From: Rhodospirillaceae bacterium
GTDB lineage: Bacteria; Pseudomonadota; Alphaproteobacteria; UBA11136
NCBI GenBank assembly: GCA_018663165.1
Contig: JABJES010000081.1
Span: 1-9,889 of the forward strand
Length of the DNA stretch: 9,889 bases
Direction: 5' to 3'
Part shown: piece by piece, positions 1 through 5,651 of the stretch
Numbering within the stretch: the stretch's first letter is position 1
How the letters are laid out: each line of letters begins with the position of its first letter
Translations under genes and position numbers: made by a program
Notes under the pieces: model-generated
Told to the model about the DNA's origin: nothing
The model's input: only the letters and a program-made list of their open reading frames with translations
Database searches by the model: none

Positions 1-249
1 CCAGTTGGTGCCGAACTGAAACTCCATTGTCAGCCCGGTGGCCACCCCCATGGCAAAGTTGATGCCGAATAGCAGCCCCCAGAACTTTGTCATTTTCCGC
101 CAGATTTCCCGGCCGGTCATGACATAGACGCTCTCCATGATGGCGAGCAGCAGGGACAGCCCAAGGGTGAGCGGCACAAAGAGGAAATGGTAGAGGGCGG
201 TAATCGCAAATTGCAGTCGCGAAAGATCGACGACCTCGAAATCAGTCAT
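1..249 (-). CDS. cydA: Cytochrome bd ubiquinol oxidase subunit I, N-terminal part (cut by window edge)
   Basis: Only the first 83 codons are present; the frame is open through base 1. The product is the catalytic, quinol-oxidising subunit of the inner-membrane cytochrome bd oxidase, which reduces oxygen to water and works best under low oxygen. The visible part aligns well from memory with E. coli CydA: an SRLQFA segment at residues 10-15, then ALYHFLFVPLTLG, in which His21 matches the haem b595 ligand (His19 in E. coli). A second hydrophobic stretch follows, ending in GLTMEFQFGTNW. Two membrane segments can be seen (about 15-40 and 55-75). The ATG at 247-249 overlaps the end of the upstream small ORF by 8 nt, so the two are probably translationally coupled. 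The identity is secure; the rest of the gene and cydB lie outside the window. Confidence 0.96.
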   Translation of the reverse strand, partial: MTDFEVVDLSRLQFAITALYHFLFVPLTLGLSLLLAIMESVYVMTGREIWRKMTKFWGLLFGINFAMGVATGLTMEFQFGTNW

Positions 250-439
250 GTCGGGCCGTTCCTTCTCGCTGTGTGCCGGTTTGAGTATCCGGCTCGCCTA
301 AAAATACTGTGCCGATGACCTCGGAGGTCACGTTGGGGCGCTTGGAAGGGGCAAAAAAGACGAAGAAAAGCACAAGGATAGCCAGCACCTTGAAGATCAG
401 GGCCAGAGAAATCTCGTTGGCGATAGGCTGGCGAAACAT
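242..439 (-). CDS. cydP: CydP-like small membrane protein upstream of cydA
   Basis: This 65-residue protein has an N-terminal amphipathic start (MFRQPIANEISLAL), one hydrophobic span at about residues 10-30 (IFKVLAILVLFFVFFAP), then a polar tail with SKRPNV and GTVFLGEP. The pattern of a conserved E-I pair, a lysine inside the helix, an FF end and a following K-R-P fits the small proteins annotated as CydP, a putative small subunit or accessory factor of cytochrome bd oxidases encoded just upstream of cydA. That assignment is from memory of the family pattern and position, not a search. The 8-nt overlap with cydA supports a common transcript. No strong Shine-Dalgarno sequence precedes the ATG; the purine run GGGGGG is about 14 nt away, so the exact start is less certain. 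Confidence 0.72.
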   Translation of the reverse strand: MFRQPIANEISLALIFKVLAILVLFFVFFAPSKRPNVTSEVIGTVFLGEPDTQTGTQREGTARHD

Positions 440-507
440 GATGGCTGCGTTTTCCCCCCTGTGCGGCTGTCTTTTTGATTAGCCACTTGGAGAAAACCAT
501 TGCGTTA

Positions 508-530
508 TTTTGCTCAAGGGTCAAGCAAAA
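508..530. promoter_or_regulatory. 23-bp dyad upstream of cydP-cydA, possible operator
   Basis: Perfect 7-bp arms TTTTGCT (508-514) and AGCAAAA (524-530) flank a 9-bp centre. It lies 18 bp after the stop of the upstream minus-strand gene and about 70 bp before the cydP ATG, a usual place for a regulator of the oxidase operon. The half-sites do not match the FNR consensus (TTGAT-N4-ATCAA). A weak terminator is the alternative, but the stem is AT-rich and no clean T-tract follows on the minus strand. Confidence 0.4.
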
Positions 531-547
531 GGCAGTGGGGGGGGCGT

Positions 548-1078
548 TTATTTTGTTTTTAGCGGATTAAGAGGGGCGATCAGTTCGCCAATCGACTGGT
601 CGCGGTTAAAATGCAGATCTTCGGTAATCTCGGAGAGAATTTCCGCCACCGTATCTATTTTCATACGCCAGGGATCGAGCTTTCCGCAGGCGGCCATTTT
701 CTGCCGGGCGCCTTGAAGAAACCCGATCATTGACAGGACATCGCCAGCCGTTGATTGGGCAAGAGAGTATTTGTGGAGATGGAGAAGGCAATTCTGGAGA
801 TCTGCACTATTAAACGAGCCAAAGGCATAGAGAATTCGGTCGTCTGCAAGAAGAGGCGAACCTTCCGCCAAAAGGGTGTTTTCCTCTGAATCGACTTCGA
901 TGACGCCGAAATTAAAGGCCAGGAGCCCATCTATATAGTAGAGGAGCGAGAAAAGCGGGTGCTCAGGATGCTCTTCAAAACGCTCAATCAGTCGGAACGA
1001 GACGTTTTTTCCCAAAAGATCGGCGGCCTCACTCTCGACTGGTGCCCACTTCCGCGAATCAAAGACAAGCCATAGCAT
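548..1078 (-). CDS. Hypothetical soluble protein, 176 residues
   Basis: I do not recognise this family. The 176-residue product is acidic to neutral, has no signal peptide, no convincing membrane helix and only two cysteines. Residues 1-75 mix strands and short helices (MLWLVFDSRKW, then FSLLYYIDGLLAFNFGVIEV); residues 90-176 look mainly helical, with FNSADLQNCLLHLHKYSLAQ and DTVAEILSEITEDLHF. The ATG at 1076-1078 is preceded by GGAG with 8 nt spacing, which supports this start, and no in-frame start further upstream is better. It lies 108 bp upstream of cydP on the same strand and is divergent from the STAS gene. Codon use looks like the neighbours, so it is probably a real gene. No function can be assigned from sequence or context. 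Confidence 0.75.
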   Translation of the reverse strand: MLWLVFDSRKWAPVESEAADLLGKNVSFRLIERFEEHPEHPLFSLLYYIDGLLAFNFGVIEVDSEENTLLAEGSPLLADDRILYAFGSFNSADLQNCLLHLHKYSLAQSTAGDVLSMIGFLQGARQKMAACGKLDPWRMKIDTVAEILSEITEDLHFNRDQSIGELIAPLNPLKTK

Positions 1079-1126
1079 TCGCTGTTCTCCGGTTGTTTTT
1101 TGTTGTCTACGTCTCAGGAGGGGGAG

Positions 1127-1153
1127 TTTCTATCACTTGAGGGGAGGCGTCAA
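1127..1153 (-). promoter_or_regulatory. Weak candidate promoter for the hypothetical gene at 548-1078
   Basis: On the minus strand TTGACG (1148-1153) is followed after 15 nt by TAGAAA (1127-1132). The -35 is good, but the spacer is short and the -10 is poor. It would give a leader of about 45 nt before the ATG at 1078. Position is the main support. Confidence 0.25.
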
Positions 1154-1180
1154 TTCCCCCGGCTGGCTTTTTTGTCTTGA

Positions 1181-1202
1181 AAGCCTGGAATCAGGTTTTT
1201 TT
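1181..1202 (+). terminator. Intrinsic terminator-like hairpin in the STAS-gene leader
   Basis: AAGCCTG (1181-1187) can pair with CAGGTTT (1192-1198) around a GAAT tetraloop, with one G-U pair. A run of seven T (1196-1202) closes it in the plus direction. No plus-strand protein gene lies upstream, so it would end a leader RNA, a small RNA, or transcription reading antisense to the gene at 548-1078. Confidence 0.45.
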
Positions 1203-1241
1203 ACAAAATGTGACCATCGCCATATTCCATTATTGAAATAG

Positions 1242-1292
1242 CAGGATATATTGACAGGCTATCCTGGCGAAGAAGGGTTCCGGGATATATCC
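1242..1292. promoter_or_regulatory. Repeated GGATAT dyads upstream of the STAS gene
   Basis: A 7-bp inverted repeat, CAGGATA (1242-1248) and TATCCTG (1260-1266), surrounds a TTGACA (1251-1256). A perfect 10-bp palindrome, GGATATATCC (1283-1292), follows. GGATATAT occurs at 1244-1251 and again at 1283-1290. The cluster lies 25-75 bp before the STAS start and resembles a regulator binding region. No good -10 is found 16-18 nt after the TTGACA, so the promoter is not resolved. Confidence 0.35.
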
Positions 1293-1316
1293 GTTGATTA
1301 AGGGGATTGGAAGGGA

Positions 1317-1694
1317 ATGAGTGGTCTCGAATGCTCGATAGTGGTCGAGTCGGATTGTTGCGTGGTCCGTCTGCGGGGAGACCTTGTCCTTGATCACTCC
1401 TCATCGACCCGCAAGCTCCTTTTTGATTGCATCTCAGAAGGCCGTCCTCTCATTGCTGAAATGAGCATGGTCGATTATATCGACAGCTCTGGCGTTGCCA
1501 GTCTGGTTGAGGCCTATCACTGGTCTCTCCGTCAGGGGACCGGATTTTGTCTCGCCGCAGTTAGTCCCGGTGTTTTCCTGGTTCTTGAGCTGGTTCGGCT
1601 GAACAGGGTTTTCCCTATGTATTTGACCGTTGGCGAGGGGCTGCAAAAGTTTGGCACGAACGGGAAGACGCCTTTTTTCCCATCGGCTGAATGA
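1317..1694 (+). CDS. STAS-domain protein (anti-sigma factor antagonist type)
   Basis: The 125-residue product is a single STAS domain of the SpoIIAA/RsbV type. Opening strands SIVVESDCCVVRLRGDL are followed by a helix, then LIAEMSMVDYIDSSGVASLV. The DSSG motif is at residues 56-59; Ser57 lines up with the phosphorylated Ser58 of B. subtilis SpoIIAA. Such proteins usually act in partner switching: the unphosphorylated form binds an anti-sigma or HPt-like kinase and frees its target. STAS domains also serve as subunits of lipid transporters (MlaB). Neither a kinase nor a phosphatase gene is present, so the pathway is unknown. The ATG has a strong purine-rich ribosome site (GGAAGGGA) directly before it. 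It is the first gene of a plus-strand cluster, with its stop 4 nt before the peptidase start. Confidence 0.88.
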   Translation: MSGLECSIVVESDCCVVRLRGDLVLDHSSSTRKLLFDCISEGRPLIAEMSMVDYIDSSGVASLVEAYHWSLRQGTGFCLAAVSPGVFLVLELVRLNRVFPMYLTVGEGLQKFGTNGKTPFFPSAE

Positions 1695-1698
1695 GGCG

Positions 1699-2670
1699 AT
1701 GACGGATACGTCTCCCCTTTTCCCGCCCCTTGAGCCGTTTGATCGGCGCAATCTGGCCGTTGATGGGGGACATACCCTTTACGTCGAGCAATGTGGTCGG
1801 GCCGATGGCCTGCCGGCGGTTTTTCTTCATGGCGGGCCTGGCAGCAATTGTCAGGAATCCCACCGCCAGCTCTTCGATCCGGCGCTATTTCGGGCGATTC
1901 TGTTTGACCAGCGGGGCTGTGGGTTAAGCACCCCGAAGGGCTCTCTGGAAGCCAACACAACGCAAGATCAGATCGCCGATCTTGAGAAAATCCGGGAAAC
2001 CCTCGGTATTGATCGCTGGATGGTGGTTGGTGGATCCTGGGGCGCGACCCTGGCCGTCGCTTATGCCGAAACCCATCCCGAACGAGTCACTGGCATTGTT
2101 CTCAGGGCGGTTTTTCTCGGCAGCGAAGCGGAATGGGACTGGGCCTTTGCGAAAGCCGCCCCGCTCTTTCACCCTGGAGTTTGGCAACAACTCCTGGATT
2201 TTCTGCCTGATGAAGAGCGCGATGATCCTTTAGCGGCTTACGGCGCGCGGATTGGCGATTCTGATCCTGCTATTCATCGGCCAGCGGCCTGGATATGGCA
2301 TGATTATGAGCGCATCCTCTCCGCCCTTGCGCCTGAGCCTTGTGCCTTGCCGGAAAGTTTTGAAGCCGCAGCCAAGCGGGAAGGCACGCCGGGCACGCCT
2401 TATATAGAGTGGCATTATCAGCGCCATGGCTTTTTTCTCGAGCCGGGCCAGTTATTGGGCGAGGCGCACAGGCTAAAGGATATTCCCGGTATTATCGTTC
2501 AGGGACGCTATGATTTGCTGTGTCCACCCCATACGGCCTTTGCCCTGTCCCGGAACTGGGGGAACTGTGAGTGCAAAATCATTGCCAATGCCGGACATTC
2601 GATCTCTGAATCCGGTGTTCTTCCCAGCCTTGTCACTGCAATTTCACAAATGGGCCGCAACTTGTCTTAA
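1699..2670 (+). CDS. pip: Proline iminopeptidase (alpha/beta hydrolase, family S33)
   Basis: The enzyme removes N-terminal proline from peptides in the cytoplasm (EC 3.4.11.5). From the chosen start it has 323 residues, close to the usual 310-320. The oxyanion motif HGGPG is at 44-48, the family signature DQRGCG at 70-75, the nucleophile elbow GGSWG at 111-115 (Ser113), the acid in GRYD (Asp272) and the histidine in NAGHS (His300). Residues 135-245 form the helical cap. Position 76 is Leu where most relatives have Arg (DQRGCGRS), a small oddity. The start at 1699 is preferred over an in-frame ATG at 1630, which would overlap the STAS gene and add 23 residues foreign to the family. GAGG lies just upstream. 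It is probably co-transcribed with the STAS gene. Confidence 0.94.
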   Translation: MTDTSPLFPPLEPFDRRNLAVDGGHTLYVEQCGRADGLPAVFLHGGPGSNCQESHRQLFDPALFRAILFDQRGCGLSTPKGSLEANTTQDQIADLEKIRETLGIDRWMVVGGSWGATLAVAYAETHPERVTGIVLRAVFLGSEAEWDWAFAKAAPLFHPGVWQQLLDFLPDEERDDPLAAYGARIGDSDPAIHRPAAWIWHDYERILSALAPEPCALPESFEAAAKREGTPGTPYIEWHYQRHGFFLEPGQLLGEAHRLKDIPGIIVQGRYDLLCPPHTAFALSRNWGNCECKIIANAGHSISESGVLPSLVTAISQMGRNLS

Positions 2671-2687
2671 AATCGGCGGAGAAAATC

Positions 2688-3029
2688 ATGGTTGCGGGTA
2701 AAAAGTTCAAGGATGATAAGCGCCATCTTTTGGCAATGAAGGAAGAAATCCTTGCCTTGTCCGGCTCTGCGTTGGAATCTAGGAAACCGGTTGAACTTGA
2801 TCAACAATCCGTTGGGAGGCTTTCACGGATGGATGCGCTTCAAGGCCAGGCCATGCAAGTGGAAACCGAGCGCCGTCGCCAGGCCGATCTGGTTCGTATT
2901 GAAGCGGCGTTGCAAAGGATCGAAGAAGGTGAATTCGGTTATTGCGTTTCCTGTGGCGAGGAAATCCAGGTTCGCCGTCTCGAATATGATCCTTCGGTGG
3001 CGACCTGCGTTGATTGCGCCAGTAGTTAA
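2688..3029 (+). CDS. DksA/TraR family C4 zinc-finger protein
   Basis: The 113-residue product has an N-terminal helical pair (about 8-75) and a C-terminal four-cysteine zinc finger: Cys86 and Cys89 (YCVSCGEEI), Cys107 and Cys110 (TCVDC). The central segment ELDQQSVGRLSRMDALQ at about 36-52 is typical of short TraR/DksA-like proteins of proteobacteria. Members enter the secondary channel of RNA polymerase and alter promoter response, often with ppGpp; whether this short form does so is not known. It is shorter than canonical DksA (about 150) and lacks that protein's longer N-terminal region. GGAG about 9 nt before the ATG supports the start. The gene follows the peptidase by 17 nt and is followed by a hairpin terminator, so it closes the plus-strand cluster. 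Confidence 0.9.
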   Translation: MVAGKKFKDDKRHLLAMKEEILALSGSALESRKPVELDQQSVGRLSRMDALQGQAMQVETERRRQADLVRIEAALQRIEEGEFGYCVSCGEEIQVRRLEYDPSVATCVDCASS

Positions 3030-3056
3030 GATTTTTTTTGAAATCCGGGTAAGAGA

Positions 3057-3092
3057 AGGCCGGATCAGGGGAGGGGACAACTGATCCGGCCT
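3057..3092. terminator. Bidirectional hairpin terminator between convergent genes
   Basis: A perfect 12-bp stem, with arms at 3057-3068 and 3081-3092 (core GGCCGGATCAG), has a 12-nt loop. It lies 28 nt after the zinc-finger gene and 50 nt after the end of the opposing lipoprotein gene. U-tracts are weak on both sides (TTCTCTT on the minus strand). The position and the very stable stem make a shared terminator the best reading. Confidence 0.75.
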
Positions 3093-3141
3093 GAAATCTC
3101 CAGAGCATCATGGCTTCTCCAGAGATATATTCAGTAATTTA

Positions 3142-3603
3142 TTACATCACCTTCCAAGAGCCGTCGGGCTGCCTGCAGGCGGTGCCATATCCATCCTGGC
3201 TCTGACCTCCGACCTGCACGGTCTGCTGGTATTCCCGGCAATAGCCACCGCTTGATGTCTGATAGGTGCTGACCGGCTTTATGGTGCCGCTGTTGCCTGA
3301 ATCCGGGTTACGCCAAACGGCGGTTTGTCCAGACGGGGCATATTCGAGACTTTGCTGGGACGTCTGTTGCATATACTGGCGGTCGGCGTTGTCGAGGGAA
3401 TTGCCGACAGCACCTCCAAACAAACCGCCGAGAATGACCCCGGCGGCGATGGCCTCGGGGCTGCCGCTGACCTGGGAGGCGATCAGGCCGCCAGCGGCGG
3501 CTCCACCCAGTCCGCCGATCTGCGCCTTTGGCCCGTAGGCGTTACAGCCGCTAAGAAGAACCGCAATTGCGGCAAGGGGGGTGAATTTGCGAAGTGCTCT
3601 CAT
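3142..3603 (-). CDS. Glycine-zipper outer-membrane lipoprotein (17 kDa surface antigen-like)
   Basis: The 153-residue product starts with a lipoprotein signal: basic MRALRK, hydrophobic FTPLAAIAVL and lipobox LSGC with Cys20 as the lipid-modified residue. Asn at +2 fits export to the outer membrane. Residues 29-68 form a glycine zipper of two hairpin-like spans (GGLGGAAAGGLIASQ and AAGVILGGLFGGAVG), as in the rickettsial 17 kDa antigen and SlyB families. Residues 85-153 form a small beta-rich domain with two cysteines (122 and 143) that could bond in the periplasm. The ATG at 3603 is chosen because GGAGG (3609-3613) lies 5 nt upstream; an in-frame ATG 12 nt earlier overlaps that ribosome site. 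The cellular role is not known, although envelope integrity is usual for the family. Confidence 0.88.
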   Translation of the reverse strand: MRALRKFTPLAAIAVLLSGCNAYGPKAQIGGLGGAAAGGLIASQVSGSPEAIAAGVILGGLFGGAVGNSLDNADRQYMQQTSQQSLEYAPSGQTAVWRNPDSGNSGTIKPVSTYQTSSGGYCREYQQTVQVGGQSQDGYGTACRQPDGSWKVM

Positions 3604-3665
3604 GACATCCTCCATTTGAAATCGGTAAAAACATTGACCTGTCTAATTGACAAATGCATGAAACA

Positions 3666-3694
3666 CTTATAACTATATGTAAATATGCTGTCAA
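3666..3694 (-). promoter_or_regulatory. Near-consensus sigma-70 promoter for the lipoprotein gene
   Basis: On the minus strand a perfect TTGACA (3689-3694) is separated by exactly 17 nt from TATAAG (3666-3671), five of six bases of TATAAT. The surrounding DNA is very AT-rich. Initiation near 3659 would give a leader of about 55 nt before the ATG at 3603. This is the clearest promoter in the window. Confidence 0.75.
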
Positions 3695-3863
3695 ATATAA
3701 ACATATAATATTTATTAAAAATTGTATGTATAAATCATAGTATATTGATTCATCAGACTCTTTTTTAGTCTTTGCCCGGTGAAAAAATCACCTAAATCCA
3801 GGTGCTGGCAGCAACAAAGATGGATTGAATGTATTAATATGTGTAAGATTGAATACAGAAGCG

Positions 3864-3877
3864 GGGAATTGATTCCC
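3864..3877. promoter_or_regulatory. GGGAAT-TG-ATTCCC palindrome, possible MarR-type operator
   Basis: Six-base perfect arms lie around a 2-bp centre, 49 bp before the MarR-like gene. MarR proteins usually bind such palindromes in their own promoters, so autoregulation is a fair guess. As RNA it could instead form a 5-bp stem with a TTGA loop followed by CTCGTTTTT, which would be a leader terminator. Confidence 0.35.
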
Positions 3878-3898
3878 TCGTTTTTGCCCATAACCGAT

Positions 3899-3920
3899 CG
3901 CCACAGGAACGCCACAGGAA
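3899..3920 (+). repeat. Tandem 11-bp repeat with duplicated ribosome-binding site
   Basis: CGCCACAGGAA occurs twice head to tail (3899-3909 and 3910-3920), followed by a further CGCC. Each copy has AGGA; the second lies 8 nt before the ATG at 3927 and the first 19 nt before it. Slippage between copies would change the leader length. Confidence 0.8.
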
Positions 3921-3926
3921 CGCCTC

Positions 3927-4319
3927 ATGACGCTAAAATTCAGCCAAGACCAGCGCAAACAGTATCTCCTCATGACCGACAGGATCGGCAGCGGCTGGCT
4001 TCACCTTTTCGGCGATAATACTGAATTTTATTCAGCCGCTTATTGGGATTTGCTAACCGGGATCTGGCGGGTCTCCGGCCCGGTCCGCAAAACCGATGCC
4101 CTGAAGATGATGCAGGCGATCAAAAGCGCCCATACGGCGGGTAAATATATTGATACGGCCTTGCGAAACGGCTTTCTTATTGAGCAAGATAATTCTGAGG
4201 ATGCGCGATCAAAACTGCTTACTCTGTCGCCCGATATGCGCCAAAAAATGGATGTCTTTTTCGATGAGGCGGTCGAGGGCGTTTTGGAAACGGCGCGCAA
4301 GATCGACGAAAACGCCTAG
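3927..4319 (+). CDS. Small MarR-like winged-helix protein
   Basis: The 130-residue product is mostly helical and has the outline of a MarR/PadR winged helix. A dimerisation-type N-terminal helix (about 1-28) is followed by WDLLTGIWRVSGPVRKTDAL and a helix-turn-helix region at about 55-83 (MMQAIKSAHTAGKYIDTALRN). A wing follows (GFLIEQDNSEDARSKLLTLS at about 82-101), where the D-R-K-L-L-L-S pattern matches the MarR wing, and a long C-terminal helix (102-130). It probably binds DNA as a dimer; the effector and targets are unknown. The recognition helix is not strongly conserved to my eye, so a non-regulatory relative is possible. It is divergent from the lipoprotein gene and ends 24 nt before the convergent protease gene. 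AGGA in the tandem repeat supports the start. Confidence 0.65.
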   Translation: MTLKFSQDQRKQYLLMTDRIGSGWLHLFGDNTEFYSAAYWDLLTGIWRVSGPVRKTDALKMMQAIKSAHTAGKYIDTALRNGFLIEQDNSEDARSKLLTLSPDMRQKMDVFFDEAVEGVLETARKIDENA

Positions 4320-4343
4320 TTTCTTTCCGACATTCCCCTTTTT

Positions 4344-5588
4344 TTATGAGTTGTGGGTCTGAATATGCGCTACCCGCATGGGGGGTGGTGGATGGGAATG
4401 GTAAAAGACGGAATAGACCGGATCGGGGGTAAGGGTGCTGGCATTGTCGCGATAGAGTTTGACCAATGCCCGGACCAGTGCCGCCCCACTGCTATAGGTG
4501 GCGGCGAAATCGTCAGCCTGATACTCAAAACGTCGGGAAATGCCAGAGATGATCGGGCGCAGGAAAAAGAGAAAAACCGGCGACACAAAAGCAAAGAGCA
4601 TCAGTGCTGCAGGGTCTGAGGCGACGGTGACGCCAAGGCCGCTATAGAACCAGCTTTCGCCGGTAAGCCAACCGAGAATGAGAAAGCCGATAAAGCTCAT
4701 GCCCAAGGAAGCGGCCAGCATTTTCTGGACATGGCGGCGTTTGAAATGGCCCAGTTCATGGGCCAGAACCGCCTCGATCTCGTCGCCTTCCAATGTCTCG
4801 ATGAGCGTGTCGAAGAAGACAATGCGTTTTTTTGCACCAAGCCCGGTGAAATAGGCATTGCCGTGGCTTGAGCGTTTAGAGCCATCCATGACGAAAATAT
4901 CCTTGAAGACAAATCCACATTTTTCAGCCAGAGCGTCGATGCGTTTTTTAAGGTCAACGTCGGAAAGAGGTTTGAATTTGTTAAAAAGCGGTGCGATCAG
5001 GGTCGGATAAAGGATCAGCCCGGCAAAGGAAAAAGCGGCGAAAACACCCCAGGCGTACACCCACCACAACGTGCCAGCCGCCGACATCAGCCACAGGACA
5101 AGGGCGGTCAGGGGGGTGGCGATGACCAGAACAATGACCAGTGATTTCAGAAAGTCGGAAATAAAAGTCGCCGGCTTCATGCGGTTAAAGCCGAAACGCT
5201 GTTCCAGTCCAAAGGTGGCGTAAAGAGTAAAGGGAATTTCGAGAAAATCGCTGATGATCAGGGCGCTGACAATTAATCCGGTGCCCTGAAGCAGGGGCGT
5301 GATATCAAAGCCGCGCCATATTCCGTCCAGGGCATCGAGCCCACCGCCGATGGTCCAGGCAAGCAGGATCAGGCTCTGATAGGCAATCGACCACAGATTA
5401 AGCCGGGTCTTGGCCTGCGTATAATCGGCGGCCTTGCGGTGATCTTTGATCGGAATATCATTCCTGAATTCCTCGGGCACTTCATCGCGATGAGCCACCA
5501 GATGGGCAATCTGCCTCTGTGCGAGCCAGAACTGGAGCGCGATGGAGGTGCCTAAGGCGGCGAGAAAAACAATTGTCAGGGCGTTCAT
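4344..5588 (-). CDS. Ste24-type M48 family membrane zinc metalloprotease
   Basis: This 414-residue protein is an integral membrane peptidase of the CAAX prenyl protease 1 (Ste24) branch of M48. The zinc motif HELGH is at 277-281 with Glu278 as the base, and the third ligand is Glu355 in FEYQADDFA. The family segment MDGSKRSSHGNAYFTGLG is at 234-251, and the C-terminal YHSHPPPPMR (396-405) corresponds to the conserved HPP substrate region. Hydrophobic spans lie at about 2-22, 65-85, 100-122, 145-170, 175-200, 290-310 and 325-348. In bacteria these enzymes are linked to membrane protein quality control rather than prenyl processing; the substrate here is unknown. The start is preceded by AAGGAAAAAG. 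It follows serC by 50 nt on the same strand and may share its transcript. Confidence 0.93.
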   Translation of the reverse strand: MNALTIVFLAALGTSIALQFWLAQRQIAHLVAHRDEVPEEFRNDIPIKDHRKAADYTQAKTRLNLWSIAYQSLILLAWTIGGGLDALDGIWRGFDITPLLQGTGLIVSALIISDFLEIPFTLYATFGLEQRFGFNRMKPATFISDFLKSLVIVLVIATPLTALVLWLMSAAGTLWWVYAWGVFAAFSFAGLILYPTLIAPLFNKFKPLSDVDLKKRIDALAEKCGFVFKDIFVMDGSKRSSHGNAYFTGLGAKKRIVFFDTLIETLEGDEIEAVLAHELGHFKRRHVQKMLAASLGMSFIGFLILGWLTGESWFYSGLGVTVASDPAALMLFAFVSPVFLFFLRPIISGISRRFEYQADDFAATYSSGAALVRALVKLYRDNASTLTPDPVYSVFYHSHPPPPMRVAHIQTHNS

Positions 5589-5617
5589 TCCGCTCTTTTT
5601 CCTTCTTCGTTTTCATT

Positions 5618-5651
5618 TTATCCACGCCGCGCCGCAAATTATCCACGCCGC
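5618..5651. repeat. 13-bp direct repeat spanning the serC stop
   Basis: TTATCCACGCCGC occurs at 5618-5630 and 5639-5651, a 21-bp period. On the minus strand the copy at 5639 encodes the last residues and stop of serC (R-R-G-stop), and the second copy lies just downstream in the same frame. It looks like a small local duplication at the gene end. Confidence 0.75.

Larger units (their letters stand above)
3616..3926. other. AT-rich divergent intergenic region
   Basis: About 310 bp separate the divergent lipoprotein and MarR-like genes, and no credible gene is seen here. The stretch 3640-3750 is strikingly AT-rich compared with the rest of the window and holds the lipoprotein promoter. Small inverted repeats occur at 3755-3771 (AGACT/AGTCT), 3778-3792 (GGTGA/TCACC) and 3864-3877 (GGGAAT/ATTCCC), and an 11-bp tandem repeat lies at 3899-3920. 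Short ORFs here have poor composition and no convincing ribosome sites. Confidence 0.6.

Noticed and set aside
246..524. 92-codon minus-strand ORF over cydP
   Set aside because: It is in another frame than cydP, and its Arg/His/Pro-rich product lacks the membrane helix expected for the locus.
1630..1698. Upstream extension of the proline iminopeptidase
   Set aside because: It would overlap the STAS gene by 65 nt and add 23 residues not seen in the family; the ATG at 1699 gives normal length.
3755..3792. Two short inverted repeats (AGACT/AGTCT, GGTGA/TCACC)
   Set aside because: Stems are only 5 bp in AT-rich DNA and easily arise by chance; no gene end lies next to them.
3715..3915. 66-codon minus-strand ORF upstream of the lipoprotein
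   Set aside because: It lies in AT-rich intergenic DNA, covers several inverted repeats and the candidate operator, and resembles no known protein.
3779..4018. 79-codon plus-strand ORF in the AT-rich gap
   Set aside because: It overlaps the start of the MarR-like gene in another frame, has odd composition and no ribosome site.
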